64,000 nt of DNA from Hyphomonas neptunium ATCC 15444 (GCF_000013025.1 NC_008358.1:1736001-1800000); one strand, 5' to 3'; counted from the first letter of the stretch, positions 35,099 through 45,758 are shown. Numbers and translations: made by a program. The notes: a model not told the origin generated them from the letters alone.

Positions 35099-35559
35099 AC
35101 AGGCTATTGGGCGCAACTGCATTGCTCGCCGTTCCGGCACTCGACCTCGGGACGAAGGCTTGGGCGCGATCGCGCTTGCACGAAGCACAACCGTTGGAGT
35201 TGCTGCCATTTTTCGACCTGACACTAAGCTTTAATCGCGGCGTATCTTTCGGGCTCTTCGGAACGGCATCGAGCGCTTGGCCTGTCATTGTCATCACAGC
35301 GGCAATCACGGTGGCTTTGGCATTTTGGTTCTGGCGCACGACGCGATCAGGTGAGCAGCTTGCGTTGGCGCTAATCGTCGGCGGCGCATTAGGGAACCTA
35401 ATCGACCGGGTGCACCGCGGCGCTGTGACGGACTTTCTCGACTTCCATGCCGCCGGTTGGCATTGGCCGGCTTTTAACCTGGCCGACACCGCAATCGTGT
35501 GTGGTGCGGTCTTGCTTCTTTGCCATTCACTTAGCCCGCGCAATCAGACTTCCACTTAA
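35095..35559 (+). CDS. lspA: Lipoprotein signal peptidase II, metal-operon copy
   Basis: 154 residues and four membrane helices. LspA family patterns NRGVSFGLFG, GGALGNLIDRVHRGAVTDFL and HWPAFNLADTAIV carry the two catalytic aspartates (in AVTDFLDF and NLADTAI). It is an accessory copy typical of merR-CDF-lspA modules and comparable to PbrC next to PbrB in lead resistance, where it was proposed to aid metal or phosphate sequestration. The housekeeping copy is not in the window. It overlaps the CDF gene. Confidence 0.93.
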   Translation: MNRLLGATALLAVPALDLGTKAWARSRLHEAQPLELLPFFDLTLSFNRGVSFGLFGTASSAWPVIVITAAITVALAFWFWRTTRSGEQLALALIVGGALGNLIDRVHRGAVTDFLDFHAAGWHWPAFNLADTAIVCGAVLLLCHSLSPRNQTST

Positions 35560-35922
35560 CAACCTCAGTGGTACGTGCCCCGCCTGCTACGGGACAGATT
35601 TCAGGCTTCAACGAAGGAATAATCTCTCGCTCGGGTCCCCGCATCCTGAACGACCGCTGGAAGCATCCGATGAGGAGCGCCAAGTATATCTTGTGCGAGT
35701 GCCCTCAGTAGACAGCGTCAGCACCCTGGAAAGCTCGATAATGGACGAGGTTTAAGCGACCCATCCTGTATATTGCGGACTCACGAATATGGAGCGGGTA
35801 GAAGGTCTGCATCGACCCCGTTTTTGACGCGAGCATCCGCATTAAATTTTTGGCGACCGACTTGTTGTGTGCGCGCGCGCCAGTCAGTTCGCTAAACGGT
35901 CTTGATGGGGGTGTTTACGTTT
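35560..35922. other. Non-coding gap between lspA and the integrase
   Basis: About 360 bases. Neither strand has an open frame with protein-like composition, and I saw no inverted repeat of an insertion sequence. It may hold decayed element DNA. Confidence 0.4.
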
Positions 35923-37140
35923 TCATGGAGCTGCAAATCTCATCACTTCTGCCGCCCACCATTCCGCCATGCGGACGCGTTCGTCCCAGTAGGTTGCTCG
36001 GTGATAGGCCTTGCGCACATGATTGTCGCCGACATGGGCGAGCTCGGCTTCGATGGCGTCAGGGTGCCATTTCCCACTCTCATTGAGGAGGCTTGAAGCG
36101 CTGGCCCGGAACCCGTGGCACGTATGGACGTCTGCTTGGATATCGAGCCGGCGCAGCGCGTAGTTCATGGTGTTCTCGCTGAGGGGCCGTCCGTCCGACA
36201 TCTGAGACGGAAGGACGAGCGAACCTTTGCCTGTGAACCGCTTCAGATCCTTCAGGATCTCAATGGCGGGTCCGGGCAGGGGCTTTGTGTGCAGTTTGCG
36301 CGTTTTGGTCCGGTCGGCCGGGATGGTCCACATCCGCTCTTCAAAGTCGAACTCGCTCCAGTGGGACAGGCGTAGTTCGCCAGGACGGGGATAGAGCAGC
36401 GCCAGCAGCTTCAAGGCAGCCTGGGCTTCGATCGTGCCCTCATACGACCAGACGGTCCTGATCAGCTTCGCAAACCCCTTGCGGTCGGTCACGGCGGCCC
36501 TGTGCTGGACCTTGGGCGCGATAAGCGCCCCCTTCAGCGCCACGGTCGGGTCACCGTCCGCCCGGGTCGTTGCGATCGCGTAGCGGAAGATCTGACCGAT
36601 CAGGGCACGAAGCCGGCGTGCTGATTCGTAGTTTCCCTCTTTCTCGACCCTTCGAAGGGTCGCGAGGATTTCGGGTGCCTTGATATCCCGAATGGGCTTC
36701 GGGCCAAGGTCTTCGCATGCAAGGCGCGCGAGCCAGCGTTTCTTCTTGAGCGTGGCCGGGGCGAGTCCCTCGATCTCCTCCTTCTGGAGCAGCTCATCAG
36801 CGATCCGGGCGAAGGTATCTTCGATTTCAGCGCGCCGCGCTTCCTGGTCAGCCTTTTTGGTAGCCGAAGGGTCAACGCCTTCGAAAAGCATCGTCCGAGC
36901 TTCTAGGCGCCGCTCTCTGGCCCGCCCAAGGGAGATCTCGGGGTAGGGGCCGAACGACAAGGTCTTCTGCTTGCCCTCAAAGCGGTAAGCCATCTTCCAG
37001 AGCTTTGACCCCCCAGTTGTTACCTCCAGATAGAGGCCGTAGCCGTCACTATAGCGCTTCGTGCGGCTGTCCGGTTTGAGGCCGCGGATTCGTGTGTCTG
37101 TCAGGGGCATTTTGTTGGCATCGTCAAAAAGTGTTGGCAT
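35923..37140 (-). CDS. int: P4-type tyrosine integrase of the tRNA-Phe element
   Basis: 405 residues from ATG 37140 or 395 from ATG 37110 (MPLTDTRIRGLKP), where the N-terminal DUF4102 domain begins. The active-site residues are visible: Arg in LLYPRPGELRLSHW, HxxR in CHGFRASASSLL, and the nucleophile Tyr in HRATYWDERVRMAEWW, with the box II His of HVG just before. P4-type integrases insert into tRNA 3' ends, and the gene starts 174 bases from the 3' end of tRNA-Phe. It therefore defines the right boundary of the integrated element. Confidence 0.95.
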   Translation of the reverse strand: MPTLFDDANKMPLTDTRIRGLKPDSRTKRYSDGYGLYLEVTTGGSKLWKMAYRFEGKQKTLSFGPYPEISLGRARERRLEARTMLFEGVDPSATKKADQEARRAEIEDTFARIADELLQKEEIEGLAPATLKKKRWLARLACEDLGPKPIRDIKAPEILATLRRVEKEGNYESARRLRALIGQIFRYAIATTRADGDPTVALKGALIAPKVQHRAAVTDRKGFAKLIRTVWSYEGTIEAQAALKLLALLYPRPGELRLSHWSEFDFEERMWTIPADRTKTRKLHTKPLPGPAIEILKDLKRFTGKGSLVLPSQMSDGRPLSENTMNYALRRLDIQADVHTCHGFRASASSLLNESGKWHPDAIEAELAHVGDNHVRKAYHRATYWDERVRMAEWWAAEVMRFAAP

Positions 37141-37191
37141 TTTCCGGCCGTTGCGATTCCGGGCCGTCTCGATGCCAACAAAATGCCAACA
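37106..37191. repeat. 18-bp inverted repeat and four 9-mer boxes at the integrase promoter
   Basis: GGCATTTTGTTGGCATCG (37106-37123) recurs inverted at 37170-37187. The core TGTTGGCAT is present four times: 37113-37121 and 37132-37140 in one direction, 37172-37180 and 37183-37191 in the other. They cover the integrase start and upstream region next to the attachment site. They fit integrase arm-type sites or AlpA/excisionase sites. Confidence 0.7.
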
Positions 37192-37313
37192 AAAAAAATT
37201 TCTTCCAACGATTTTGGGTGGACGTTGGCGGACGAAGACGCTGGTGGCGCCGTCCTAAGTCCTTGTTTTTATGGATACTGGTGGAGGCCCGCGGACGTCG
37301 CTGGAAGCCTGAA

Positions 37314-37388
37314 TGGTGCCCGGGGGCGGAATCGAACCACCGACACGCGGATTTTCAATCCGCTGCTCTACCCCTGAGCTACCCGGGC
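37314..37388 (-). tRNA. tRNA-Phe (GAA), element attachment site
   Basis: 75 bases with CCA encoded. The acceptor GCCCGGG pairs with CCCGGGC before ACCA. The anticodon stem GCGGA/TCCGC holds the loop TTGAAAA with anticodon GAA, and GGTTCGATTCC is the T arm. The 3' end faces the integrase, as in tRNA-targeted elements. I found no second copy of the tRNA 3' end to the left in the window, so the other boundary is either outside it or has been lost. Confidence 0.95.
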
Positions 37389-37445
37389 GGGCCGAACGGG
37401 GAAGCGGCTACTTAACGAAGGCGGCGGGGCTTGTCTACGCCCAAA

Positions 37446-37667
37446 TCAGTGGGAATCTGTGTCATCCTCAGCGGCGCCCGGACCTGCCGTGTCATCGGCC
37501 TGTTCGGCGGCGGCGCCTGGGATCACATAACCGCCTTTGAGCCACTGGCCGAGATCGGCGTCAGCGCAGCGCTTGGAACAGAAGGGGCGATACTCGGCGG
37601 CGACCGCCTGCTTGCGGCAGCGCGCGCAGAGCGGGGTTCTCTGGCTTGGGTTCACAGGTTTGCTCAT
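37446..37667 (-). CDS. yacG: YacG-family zinc-binding DNA gyrase inhibitor
   Basis: 73 residues. Four zinc-ligand cysteines lie in CARCRKQ and PFCSKRCADADLGQWL, the YacG pattern, with GGYVIPG after it. The acidic tail is low-complexity. YacG inhibits gyrase and is a usual neighbour of the rng/maf genes. Here it overlaps the RNase gene by 4 bases, on the chromosomal side of tRNA-Phe. Confidence 0.93.
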   Translation of the reverse strand: MSKPVNPSQRTPLCARCRKQAVAAEYRPFCSKRCADADLGQWLKGGYVIPGAAAEQADDTAGPGAAEDDTDSH

Positions 37668-38734
37668 CCTTCGGGGGATACCTCAGGGGCCGCCCTGGCG
37701 TGAACCCCGATTGTCAGCCGCGCGCCATATTTTGAGGCGAGCTGCGCCTCTGCGTCCATGCCGCTGGCGGTTAGCCAGGCGAACGCCGCTTGGGGCAGGG
37801 ACAGCTTCAGCCGCCCCATCCGGGTCTGGCGTGCCTCGGCTTCCAGCAGGCGCAGCCCTGCAAGTGCCAGCGTCTCCGCCGTCGGCAGGCCCGCCATATC
37901 CAGCAGCATCTCGTTCAACGGCGTAATCCGCCACTCGGTCGACAGCTCCATCAGCCCCAGCGCCGAAGGCGCCAACACCCGCGCCGGGCGCGCCGTCATG
38001 CCATCCCACGCTGCCAGGAACGCCTCGCGCAGCTTTGTGGAGGTCTCCTTGGTCAGCGGGCTCACACAGTCGAGCACGAACAGCCCGCCCAGCCCCCGAA
38101 TGAGGATCTGCCGGGCCAGCGCCTCGGCCGCCTCCTTGTTGAGCGAAAGCGCCCGCGCTGCGGCGCTGCCCTTCATCGCCCGGCCCGCCGAATCGATGTC
38201 GGCCGCCGTCAGCGCGCGCGTCCGTTCAATCCGCAGCCGCCCGCCGCCGGGCAAGGTGACGTCCGGGCTTAGCGCGTCCTCAAATGCAGCGGCCATCCGG
38301 CTGTCACCGGCGGGCACGTCTTCAATCGGTGTTGTGGGGCTGGCTCTCAGTGCGGCCCGCCAGGCATTGGCGCCGGAGGGGGCAGGGTGGCTGCCGGGGG
38401 GCGCGAGCTTGACGCGCGGCAGCTTTCCGGCGCGCCCTTCTGCCACCACGTCCACCGTGACGAGACTGCCCTCGCTTGGTAGCAAAGTGTCCTGATTTGT
38501 CCCGGATTGTCCCGGATTTGTCCTGAGAAAGGCGCCCGACTGTCCTGGAATATCTATAAAAGTCCCGCCTGCGCCGGGCTCTGTCTTGCCGATGCGGGCC
38601 TCAAGACGGGCGCCGAGCACCACCGGTTTTGTGGGGCGTTCAATATAGAGCGCGAGCGGCCTGTCCTGCAAATCGAGCGCCGCCCAACGGGTCTCGCCCA
38701 GCGTGGCTTCTCGCAAGAACCGGGCAACTGTCAT
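37664..38734 (-). CDS. Ribonuclease E/G-family protein
   Basis: 356 residues of the short alphaproteobacterial RNase G-like type found next to yacG. Recognisable parts are the S1-like start (GTFIDIPGQSGAFL), IERTRALTAADIDSAGR with the first catalytic Asp, ILIRGLGGLFVLDCVSPLTK with the second, and WRITPLNEMLLDM. The canonical zinc-link CPxCxG region is missing, as usual for this short form. Around residues 70-80 the sequence PGQSGAFLRTNPGQSGTNQD looks like a repeat-derived insertion (see the repeat at 38488). The function in RNA turnover is inferred from the family. Confidence 0.85.
   Translation of the reverse strand: MTVARFLREATLGETRWAALDLQDRPLALYIERPTKPVVLGARLEARIGKTEPGAGGTFIDIPGQSGAFLRTNPGQSGTNQDTLLPSEGSLVTVDVVAEGRAGKLPRVKLAPPGSHPAPSGANAWRAALRASPTTPIEDVPAGDSRMAAAFEDALSPDVTLPGGGRLRIERTRALTAADIDSAGRAMKGSAAARALSLNKEAAEALARQILIRGLGGLFVLDCVSPLTKETSTKLREAFLAAWDGMTARPARVLAPSALGLMELSTEWRITPLNEMLLDMAGLPTAETLALAGLRLLEAEARQTRMGRLKLSLPQAAFAWLTASGMDAEAQLASKYGARLTIGVHARAAPEVSPEG
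38488..38544 (+). repeat. Helically phased TGTC repeat cluster inside the RNase gene
   Basis: TGTC begins at 38488, 38498, 38508, 38519 and 38541 on the plus strand, mostly as ATTTGTCC or ATTGTCCCGG. Spacings are 10, 10, 11 and 22 bases, one or two helix turns. A similar cluster is in nuoG at 56925. It is antisense to the RNase gene and adds a repeated PGQSG to the protein. Confidence 0.6.
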
Positions 38735-38738
38735 CCGC

Positions 38739-40289
38739 TCAGAAAATCTGCTTGAGCAGCGCAGCCGTTACAGGATCGGCGGCAATCTCAGGGGTTTTCA
38801 ACACCGCCTTGATGCGCCCGGCCATCGTCTTGCCACGCTCCACGCCCCACTGGTCGAAGGGGTTGAGGCCCCACAGCTGTCCCGCAAAATATGTGCGGTG
38901 TTCATACAGCGCCACCAGCGCGCCAAACGCCTCAGGACCGAAACTGGCGTGGGAAAAGAGGGTGGAAGGCCGCCCGCCGGCATGCACTTTCTGCGGGGCG
39001 ACCGCGTCGCTTATCCCCGGCTCCTCAGCGCGTACTTCCGCGATGCTACGGCCGTTCGCGAGCACTTCGGCTTGTGCCAATGCATGGGCGGTCAGCGCGT
39101 CGAGCCCCTCAGAATCTCTGTTGTAGTCAGGCGCCAGGATGAACTCGCAGGGCACATCCTGCGACCCTTGATGCAGCCACTGGTGATAGGAGTGCTGACC
39201 CACAGATCCTTCGCCGCCCCAGAGGGCTGGCGCCGTAGGCGGAGCCACCGAATTGCCTTGGGAATCAACGGACTTTCCGTTCGATTCCATCTCCAGCTGT
39301 TGCAGATATGTCGGCAGCAGCCGCAGGCGGTTGGCGTAGGCCAGCAACACCCGCATCGGCTTCTCGCGGATCGAGGTATTCCAGAAATCGAGCAGCGCCA
39401 GCCGCATCGCGGCATTCTGCGCCAGCGGCGCCGTACGTACATGTTCATCCATCTCATTGGCGCCATTGAGAATGCTCCGGAAATTCTCAGGCCCCAGATA
39501 AATCATGCAGGCCAGCGACGCCGCCGACCAGAGCGAAAATCGCCCTCCGACGGAGATTGGCATGTCGAAGGTGTAGGCCGCGCGCCCGCCAAGCCAGGCT
39601 TTGGCCTTGTCCGGATTGGCCGTCACTAAGGCCAGATGCTTGCTGGCATCATCTCCCAGCTTTTCCTCCAGCCACCGGCGCGCACGCCCCAGATTATAAA
39701 GGGTTTCTTCGGTGCCGAAGGATTTGGAAACGCCTACCACCAGCGTGTTCTCGGGTTTCAGCCCCGCCATGGCGCGGTCGAGATCATAAGGGTCTACGTT
39801 CGCCGCAAAGCGCAGCTTGATGGCGGGGTGGGCGAGGTCTTCGAAGGCATCCGCAATCAGCCGTGGCCCGAAATCCGATCCGCCAATGCCGATGTGCAAG
39901 ACTGCGGTGAAGGCTTCGCCGCCGGCCGTGCGCACTTCGCCGGTTTGAACTTTCCCTGCAAATTCAAGCGCGTCGATGACGCTCTGCCGGACACTTTCTG
40001 CTTCGCCCATCAGGCGGGCGGGCGCGCGCAATGCCCAGTGCAGGGCCGGGCGGCCCTCAGACGGGTTCACAATGGCTTCGCCAAAGAGGGCCTCTGCGGC
40101 CTTTGTCAGCCGGGCCTCGGCGCCAAAGTCGAGCAGGCTTTGCTCCGCTTCAGTGTCGAGGAAATGCCGCGCCAGGCTGATTTTCCAGCCCGCTGCGGAC
40201 AGGGGCTCGGTGCCGGCACGCGCGGCTGAAAGAGCCTTCAGGGGCTGCCGACTCAGGCGGGCGGCGTGCACTTTGAGTTCGTTACGCAT
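38739..40289 (-). CDS. pgi: Glucose-6-phosphate isomerase
   Basis: 516 residues, interconverts glucose-6-phosphate and fructose-6-phosphate in the cytoplasm. Family signatures are HIGIGGSDFGPRLIADAFED, VVGVSKSFGTEETLYNLGRA, LEMESNGKSVDSQGN and GGEGSVGQHSYHQWLHQGSQ, and GLNPFDQWGVERGK with the catalytic Lys region near the C-terminus. It is divergent from tuf across a 216-base gap. With zwf-pgl-edd nearby it can recycle fructose-6-phosphate into the Entner-Doudoroff route. Confidence 0.97.
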   Translation of the reverse strand: MRNELKVHAARLSRQPLKALSAARAGTEPLSAAGWKISLARHFLDTEAEQSLLDFGAEARLTKAAEALFGEAIVNPSEGRPALHWALRAPARLMGEAESVRQSVIDALEFAGKVQTGEVRTAGGEAFTAVLHIGIGGSDFGPRLIADAFEDLAHPAIKLRFAANVDPYDLDRAMAGLKPENTLVVGVSKSFGTEETLYNLGRARRWLEEKLGDDASKHLALVTANPDKAKAWLGGRAAYTFDMPISVGGRFSLWSAASLACMIYLGPENFRSILNGANEMDEHVRTAPLAQNAAMRLALLDFWNTSIREKPMRVLLAYANRLRLLPTYLQQLEMESNGKSVDSQGNSVAPPTAPALWGGEGSVGQHSYHQWLHQGSQDVPCEFILAPDYNRDSEGLDALTAHALAQAEVLANGRSIAEVRAEEPGISDAVAPQKVHAGGRPSTLFSHASFGPEAFGALVALYEHRTYFAGQLWGLNPFDQWGVERGKTMAGRIKAVLKTPEIAADPVTAALLKQIF

Positions 40290-40505
40290 TCGGTCCTCAA
40301 TTCCCTAAAGGCAGACCGGCTGCTTATCGGCTGCGTCGTTTGGCTTCGCAAGGCCTGCAGAGGCGGAGCTTTCCCCCGCAAAACCCCGCTTGAAACCCTT
40401 GTCACACATGGCTATTAGGCGCCGCTTGAAGGCTGTATGGCCCGAGATCAATCTAGGTTGAACCTGTCCGGCGGGCCGGACGAACCCAAATATAGGAGAG
40501 GCCCG

Positions 40506-41696
<1,191 letters not shown>

Positions 41697-41722
41697 GCTT
41701 CTCGCTCCGGCGAAAAGTGAAG

Positions 41723-41755
41723 CGGGCGGCAGGCAACTGCCGCCCGTTTTCTTTT
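41723..41755 (+). terminator. Rho-independent terminator of tuf
   Basis: CGGGCGGCAG (41723-41732), loop GCAA, CTGCCGCCCG (41737-41746), then TTTTCTTTT. Perfect 10-base stem and U-tract, 26 bases after the tuf stop. Confidence 0.93.
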
Positions 41756-41763
41756 GTAGCTAA

Positions 41764-42312
41764 CTAAGCGCGGTCCACGATGGCCGTGCCCTTTGGCCCG
41801 CCTTCTTCGATGTCGACACCGAAGGTTTCGAGAAAACGGCAGACCATCATGTAATAGCCGATCAGCAGGACGAGTTCCTCCAGCCCGGCGAGACCGAAAT
41901 GGCCCTTGGCCGCCTCAACCTGCGCATCAGAAGGGTGGGGGTGGGCGACGAGATGATCGGTGAAGCTGAGCGCGATCCGTTGTTCCTCGGTCAGCCCCTT
42001 GGCGTCAGGGCCTTCCTTAACCGCTTCGATCAGCGCCGGTGTCATGCCGACGGCCAGCCCGATGGCTTCATGCTGCGTCGTTTCGTAGAGCGCGCCCGAA
42101 AGATAGCCCACGCGCAGCACCACGCATTCGCGCGTTACCGGGTCCATCTTGCCCTTGATGAGGAAGGCTGTGCCCATCGAAACAAAGGGTTTGAGCATGT
42201 GCGGGGCATGCGCCAGCATTTTAAAAACGTTCAGCGGGGCGAGATTGCTGAGCAGTTTATCGCCGCCGGGGGCGAACATGCTGAGGTCTTCGGGGTAAGG
42301 CAGGCGTGGCAT
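41764..42312 (-). CDS. Carboxymuconolactone decarboxylase (AhpD-like) family protein
   Basis: 182 residues from ATG 42312. The family core MDPVTRECVVLRVGYLSGAL, YETTQHEAIGLAVGMTP and DHLVAHPHPSDAQVEAAKGH, ending GLEELVLLIGYYMMVCRFLE, matches the alpha-helical CMD fold. It has the conserved Glu and His but not the AhpD CxxC pair, so it is probably a decarboxylase/hydrolase-like member rather than a peroxidase. The substrate is unknown. It is convergent with tuf. Confidence 0.85.
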   Translation of the reverse strand: MPRLPYPEDLSMFAPGGDKLLSNLAPLNVFKMLAHAPHMLKPFVSMGTAFLIKGKMDPVTRECVVLRVGYLSGALYETTQHEAIGLAVGMTPALIEAVKEGPDAKGLTEEQRIALSFTDHLVAHPHPSDAQVEAAKGHFGLAGLEELVLLIGYYMMVCRFLETFGVDIEEGGPKGTAIVDRA

Positions 42313-42391
42313 GGTATGGAAACTCCCTTGTGACTTTATCAGGCACAGGCTTGCAGCAATCACAGAGTTGGGGCAAATGCCTTCCAGCCTT

Positions 42392-42467
<76 letters not shown>

Positions 42468-42582
42468 GGCCTAATTCCAGATTTTTCAAGACGGTGGCCT
42501 GGTGCTTTTCAGCACCTGGGCCCCCTTGTCATTCGTGACGCAGCGGCAGAGACCTTGAGGGAAGCAATCTGCGGAGTTTCCC

Positions 42583-44199
42583 ATGAGCCCTGAGACGCAA
42601 CCCTGGTGGCGCGGCGCTGTGATCTACCAGATTTATCCGCGCTCTTATCAGGACTCCAATTCGGACGGGGTGGGCGATCTGCCGGGTATTACCCGCCGGC
42701 TGGATCACATCGCTTCCCTTGGCGTCTCCGCGATCTGGATTTCGCCGTTCTTCAAGTCGCCGATGAAGGATTTCGGCTACGATGTATCGGACTATTGCGA
42801 TGTCGATCCGGCGTTCGGGACGCTGGCGGATTTCGATACGCTCATGGAGCGAGCGCGCAGCCTTGGCCTGAAGGTCATTATTGATCAGGTGTATGCTCAC
42901 ACATCTGACGCGCATGCCTGGTTTGCTGAAAGCCGGGCATCGCGGGCAAATCCCAAAGCTGACTGGTTTGTCTGGCGCGATGCAAAGCCTGATGGAACGC
43001 CGCCCAATAACTGGCAGTCCGTTTTCGGCGGTCCGGCCTGGACCTGGGACGCGCGGCGCGGCCAGTATTTCATGCACAACTTCCTTTCCAGCCAGCCTCA
43101 GCTGAATGTCCATAATCCGGAGGTTCAGGACGCGTTGCTAAGCGTGGCAAAGTTCTGGCTGGACCGGGGCGTGGACGGTTTCCGGCTCGATGCGATCAAC
43201 TTCGCCATGTTCGATCCCGAATTTCGGGACAACCCACCCTGGCCTGCGGAAGGGCGCACGATCACCCGGCCGTTTGACCTTCAGCATCACATTCACAACC
43301 AGTCCCATCCTGATATTCCGGTATTCATGGAACGGGTGCGCGCCCTGGCCGACACCTATGGGGATATTTATACCGTAGCAGAGGTGCCGGGCCCCGATCC
43401 GCTGCCGGAAATGCGGGCGTTCACGTCCGAGGGCCGGCTAAGCTCTGCCTACAGTTTTGATTTTCTTTACGCCAAATCGCTTTCGCCGCGGCGCGTAAAA
43501 GCTTCCCAGATGAACTGGGCGGGGCCGTTGAGTGAAGGCTGGGCGGCATGGGCCTTTTCCAATCATGACGCGCCGCGCTGCATCAGCCGTTGGTGTCCGC
43601 CCGGCGGTGATCTTGAAGCGTATGCCAAGATGACCAATGCGTTGCTGCTGTGCCTGCGCGGCAACCCGATCCTCTATCAGGGAGAGGAGCTGGGTCTCAC
43701 CCAGGCAGAGATTGCTTTTGAGGATTTGCAAGACCCCGAAGCCATCGCCAACTGGCCGCTGACACTGGGCCGGGACGGTGCGCGCACGCCGATGCCCTGG
43801 ATCAACGACAACAGCTATGCCGGGTTCTCCGAAGTCAAACCCTGGTTGCCGGTGGGCGCGGGCCACGCCTTGCGGGCGGCAATGGCCCAGTATGGGCAGC
43901 CATTTTCCGTGCTCGAATTTACCAGGCTCGTAATCTCACTGCGCAGCAGTTCCGACATTCTGAAGTTCGGAAGCGTCAGCTTTCCAGAAACTCAGGGCGA
44001 CCTGCTGGCCATTGAGCGTCGCCTCGGAGAGGACCGTCTCCTCTGCCTCTTCAATCTGGGGATCAAAGCTGTGTCAGTGGACGTCGCCCTGCCAAGGTTC
44101 GCCACGACACTGCTGTCTTCGGATGGGCGACTTGAGGGGCCTGAAAATCTGCCTCCATTTGGAGTCTGGATTGGAACTGTCGGGCCGCACTCCGACTGA
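42583..44199 (+). CDS. Glycoside hydrolase family 13 alpha-glucosidase
   Basis: 538-residue cytoplasmic GH13 enzyme releasing glucose from alpha-glucosides. Conserved regions: AVIYQIYPRSYQDSNSDGVG (N-terminal beta-strand), DQVYAHTSDAHAWF, GVDGFRLDAINF with the nucleophile Asp, TVAEVPG with the acid/base Glu, and AFSNHDAPRC with the third carboxylate. No signal peptide. It is close to the oligo-1,6-glucosidase/alpha-glucosidase subfamily of Proteobacteria. The products would feed glucokinase and zwf downstream. Confidence 0.93.
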   Translation: MSPETQPWWRGAVIYQIYPRSYQDSNSDGVGDLPGITRRLDHIASLGVSAIWISPFFKSPMKDFGYDVSDYCDVDPAFGTLADFDTLMERARSLGLKVIIDQVYAHTSDAHAWFAESRASRANPKADWFVWRDAKPDGTPPNNWQSVFGGPAWTWDARRGQYFMHNFLSSQPQLNVHNPEVQDALLSVAKFWLDRGVDGFRLDAINFAMFDPEFRDNPPWPAEGRTITRPFDLQHHIHNQSHPDIPVFMERVRALADTYGDIYTVAEVPGPDPLPEMRAFTSEGRLSSAYSFDFLYAKSLSPRRVKASQMNWAGPLSEGWAAWAFSNHDAPRCISRWCPPGGDLEAYAKMTNALLLCLRGNPILYQGEELGLTQAEIAFEDLQDPEAIANWPLTLGRDGARTPMPWINDNSYAGFSEVKPWLPVGAGHALRAAMAQYGQPFSVLEFTRLVISLRSSSDILKFGSVSFPETQGDLLAIERRLGEDRLLCLFNLGIKAVSVDVALPRFATTLLSSDGRLEGPENLPPFGVWIGTVGPHSD

Positions 44200-44288
44200 C
44201 CAACGTTGTCATTTTGATCCAAAGCGACTTATAAGACCTGGAACGGCTTCGGGTATCCCGAAGCCCCCTCAGAAAGGAAGCGCCCACG

Positions 44289-45758
44289 GTGGCAAAGTTC
44301 GTTCCTGTTGAAGCCTTCGACATCGTCATCTTTGGCGGCACGGGCGATCTGTCCCGCCGCAAGCTGCTTCCTGCGCTCTATCACCGCTGGGTGGATGGCC
44401 AGATTCCGGAAAACTCGACGATCGTCGGAACGGCTCGCTCCGAGCTGGATGCGCAGGCTTATCGGGACCTTGCGCGGGAAGCTTGCGAGAAAGCCTCAGG
44501 CAAATCGTGGGACGCTGACGCTTGGGAGAAGTTTGCTCAGATCCTCCATTATGTCGCGATCGATGCGACCGATCCGGAAGGGGATTGGGAGGGGCTCAAG
44601 GCCAGGCTGAAGGCAGAAGATGGCCGTCCACGGATATTCTATCTGGCAACGTCGCCTCACCTTTATGTCGATATCTCCCGCGCGCTGGGAAAGGTCGGCC
44701 TTGTGGACGGCATGTGCAGGGTCGTGCTGGAAAAGCCCATCGGTACGGACCTTGCATCCGCGCAGGCGATCAATGACGGCGTCGGCGAGGTGTTCACCGA
44801 ACGGCAGGTATTCCGTATTGACCACTATCTGGGCAAGGAAACCGTCCAGAACCTGATGGTTTTGCGCTTTGCCAATATCCTGTTCGAACCGCTCTGGTCG
44901 CAGAATTATATCGATCACGTTCAGATCACTGTCGCTGAAGATCTCGGCCTTGAAGGGCGGGCCGACTATTACGACCGGTCCGGCGCGCTGCGCGACATGG
45001 TCCAGAACCACCTGTTGCAGCTCCTGTGCCTCACGGCGATGGAGCCCCCCAACGACATGGATGACGACGATATACGCACAGAAAAGATCAAGGTTCTGAA
45101 GGCCCTGCGGCCGGTATCGTCTCAGGATGCAAAGCGGCTGACCGTGCGCGGGCAATACGCGGCAGGCATGCATGCGGGCAAACCGGCTAAAGGCTATGTC
45201 GAGGAGCTCTCCGAAACCGGGGGCAGCAAGACCGAAACATTTGTGGCCATCAAGGCAGAGATCAACAACTGGCGCTGGACGGGCGTGCCATTCTATCTGC
45301 GCACCGGAAAACGCATGTCGTCGCGCCATTCCGACATCGTGATCCAGTTCAAGCAGGCGCCCCACAATCTGTTCGGTGAGCAATCGGGAAATGTAAACCA
45401 GCTTGTAATCCGTCTGCAGCCGGATGAAGCGGTTCGCCTGTATGTTCAGATCAAGGAACCCGGCCCTGGTGGCCTGCGCGTCAAATCGCTCCCACTCAAC
45501 CTTTCCTATGCGGAAAGTTTCACCCTACGCTATCCCGACGCCTATGAGCGGCTGTTGATGGATGTCGTTCGCGGAAACCTTTCCCTGTTCATGCGCCGGG
45601 ACGAGGTTGAGGCCGCCTGGCGCTGGGTTGATGGCCTGATCGATGCGTGGGACACCAGCGGCTATCAGCCTGAAGCCTATCCGGCGGGTACGGATGGCCC
45701 GATGTCGGCCGCGATGCTGATGGACCGTGACAATCGTAGTTGGTGGAAAGAAAGCTGA
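44289..45758 (+). CDS. zwf: Glucose-6-phosphate 1-dehydrogenase
   Basis: 489 residues, oxidises glucose-6-phosphate to 6-phosphogluconolactone. NAD(P) motif [16 protein letters not shown] at the N-terminus, active-site [20 protein letters not shown] in the middle with the catalytic His. The start is GTG 44289 ([10 protein letters not shown]) after AGAAAGGAAG. It begins the Entner-Doudoroff operon zwf-pgl-edd-glk, with 4-base gaps between the genes. Confidence 0.97.
   Translation: MAKFVPVEAFDIVIFGGTGDLSRRKLLPALYHRWVDGQIPENSTIVGTARSELDAQAYRDLAREACEKASGKSWDADAWEKFAQILHYVAIDATDPEGDWEGLKARLKAEDGRPRIFYLATSPHLYVDISRALGKVGLVDGMCRVVLEKPIGTDLASAQAINDGVGEVFTERQVFRIDHYLGKETVQNLMVLRFANILFEPLWSQNYIDHVQITVAEDLGLEGRADYYDRSGALRDMVQNHLLQLLCLTAMEPPNDMDDDDIRTEKIKVLKALRPVSSQDAKRLTVRGQYAAGMHAGKPAKGYVEELSETGGSKTETFVAIKAEINNWRWTGVPFYLRTGKRMSSRHSDIVIQFKQAPHNLFGEQSGNVNQLVIRLQPDEAVRLYVQIKEPGPGGLRVKSLPLNLSYAESFTLRYPDAYERLLMDVVRGNLSLFMRRDEVEAAWRWVDGLIDAWDTSGYQPEAYPAGTDGPMSAAMLMDRDNRSWWKES

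Noticed and set aside
44496-45383. 295-codon open frame opposite zwf
   Set aside because: Antisense shadow of zwf, no protein-like pattern.
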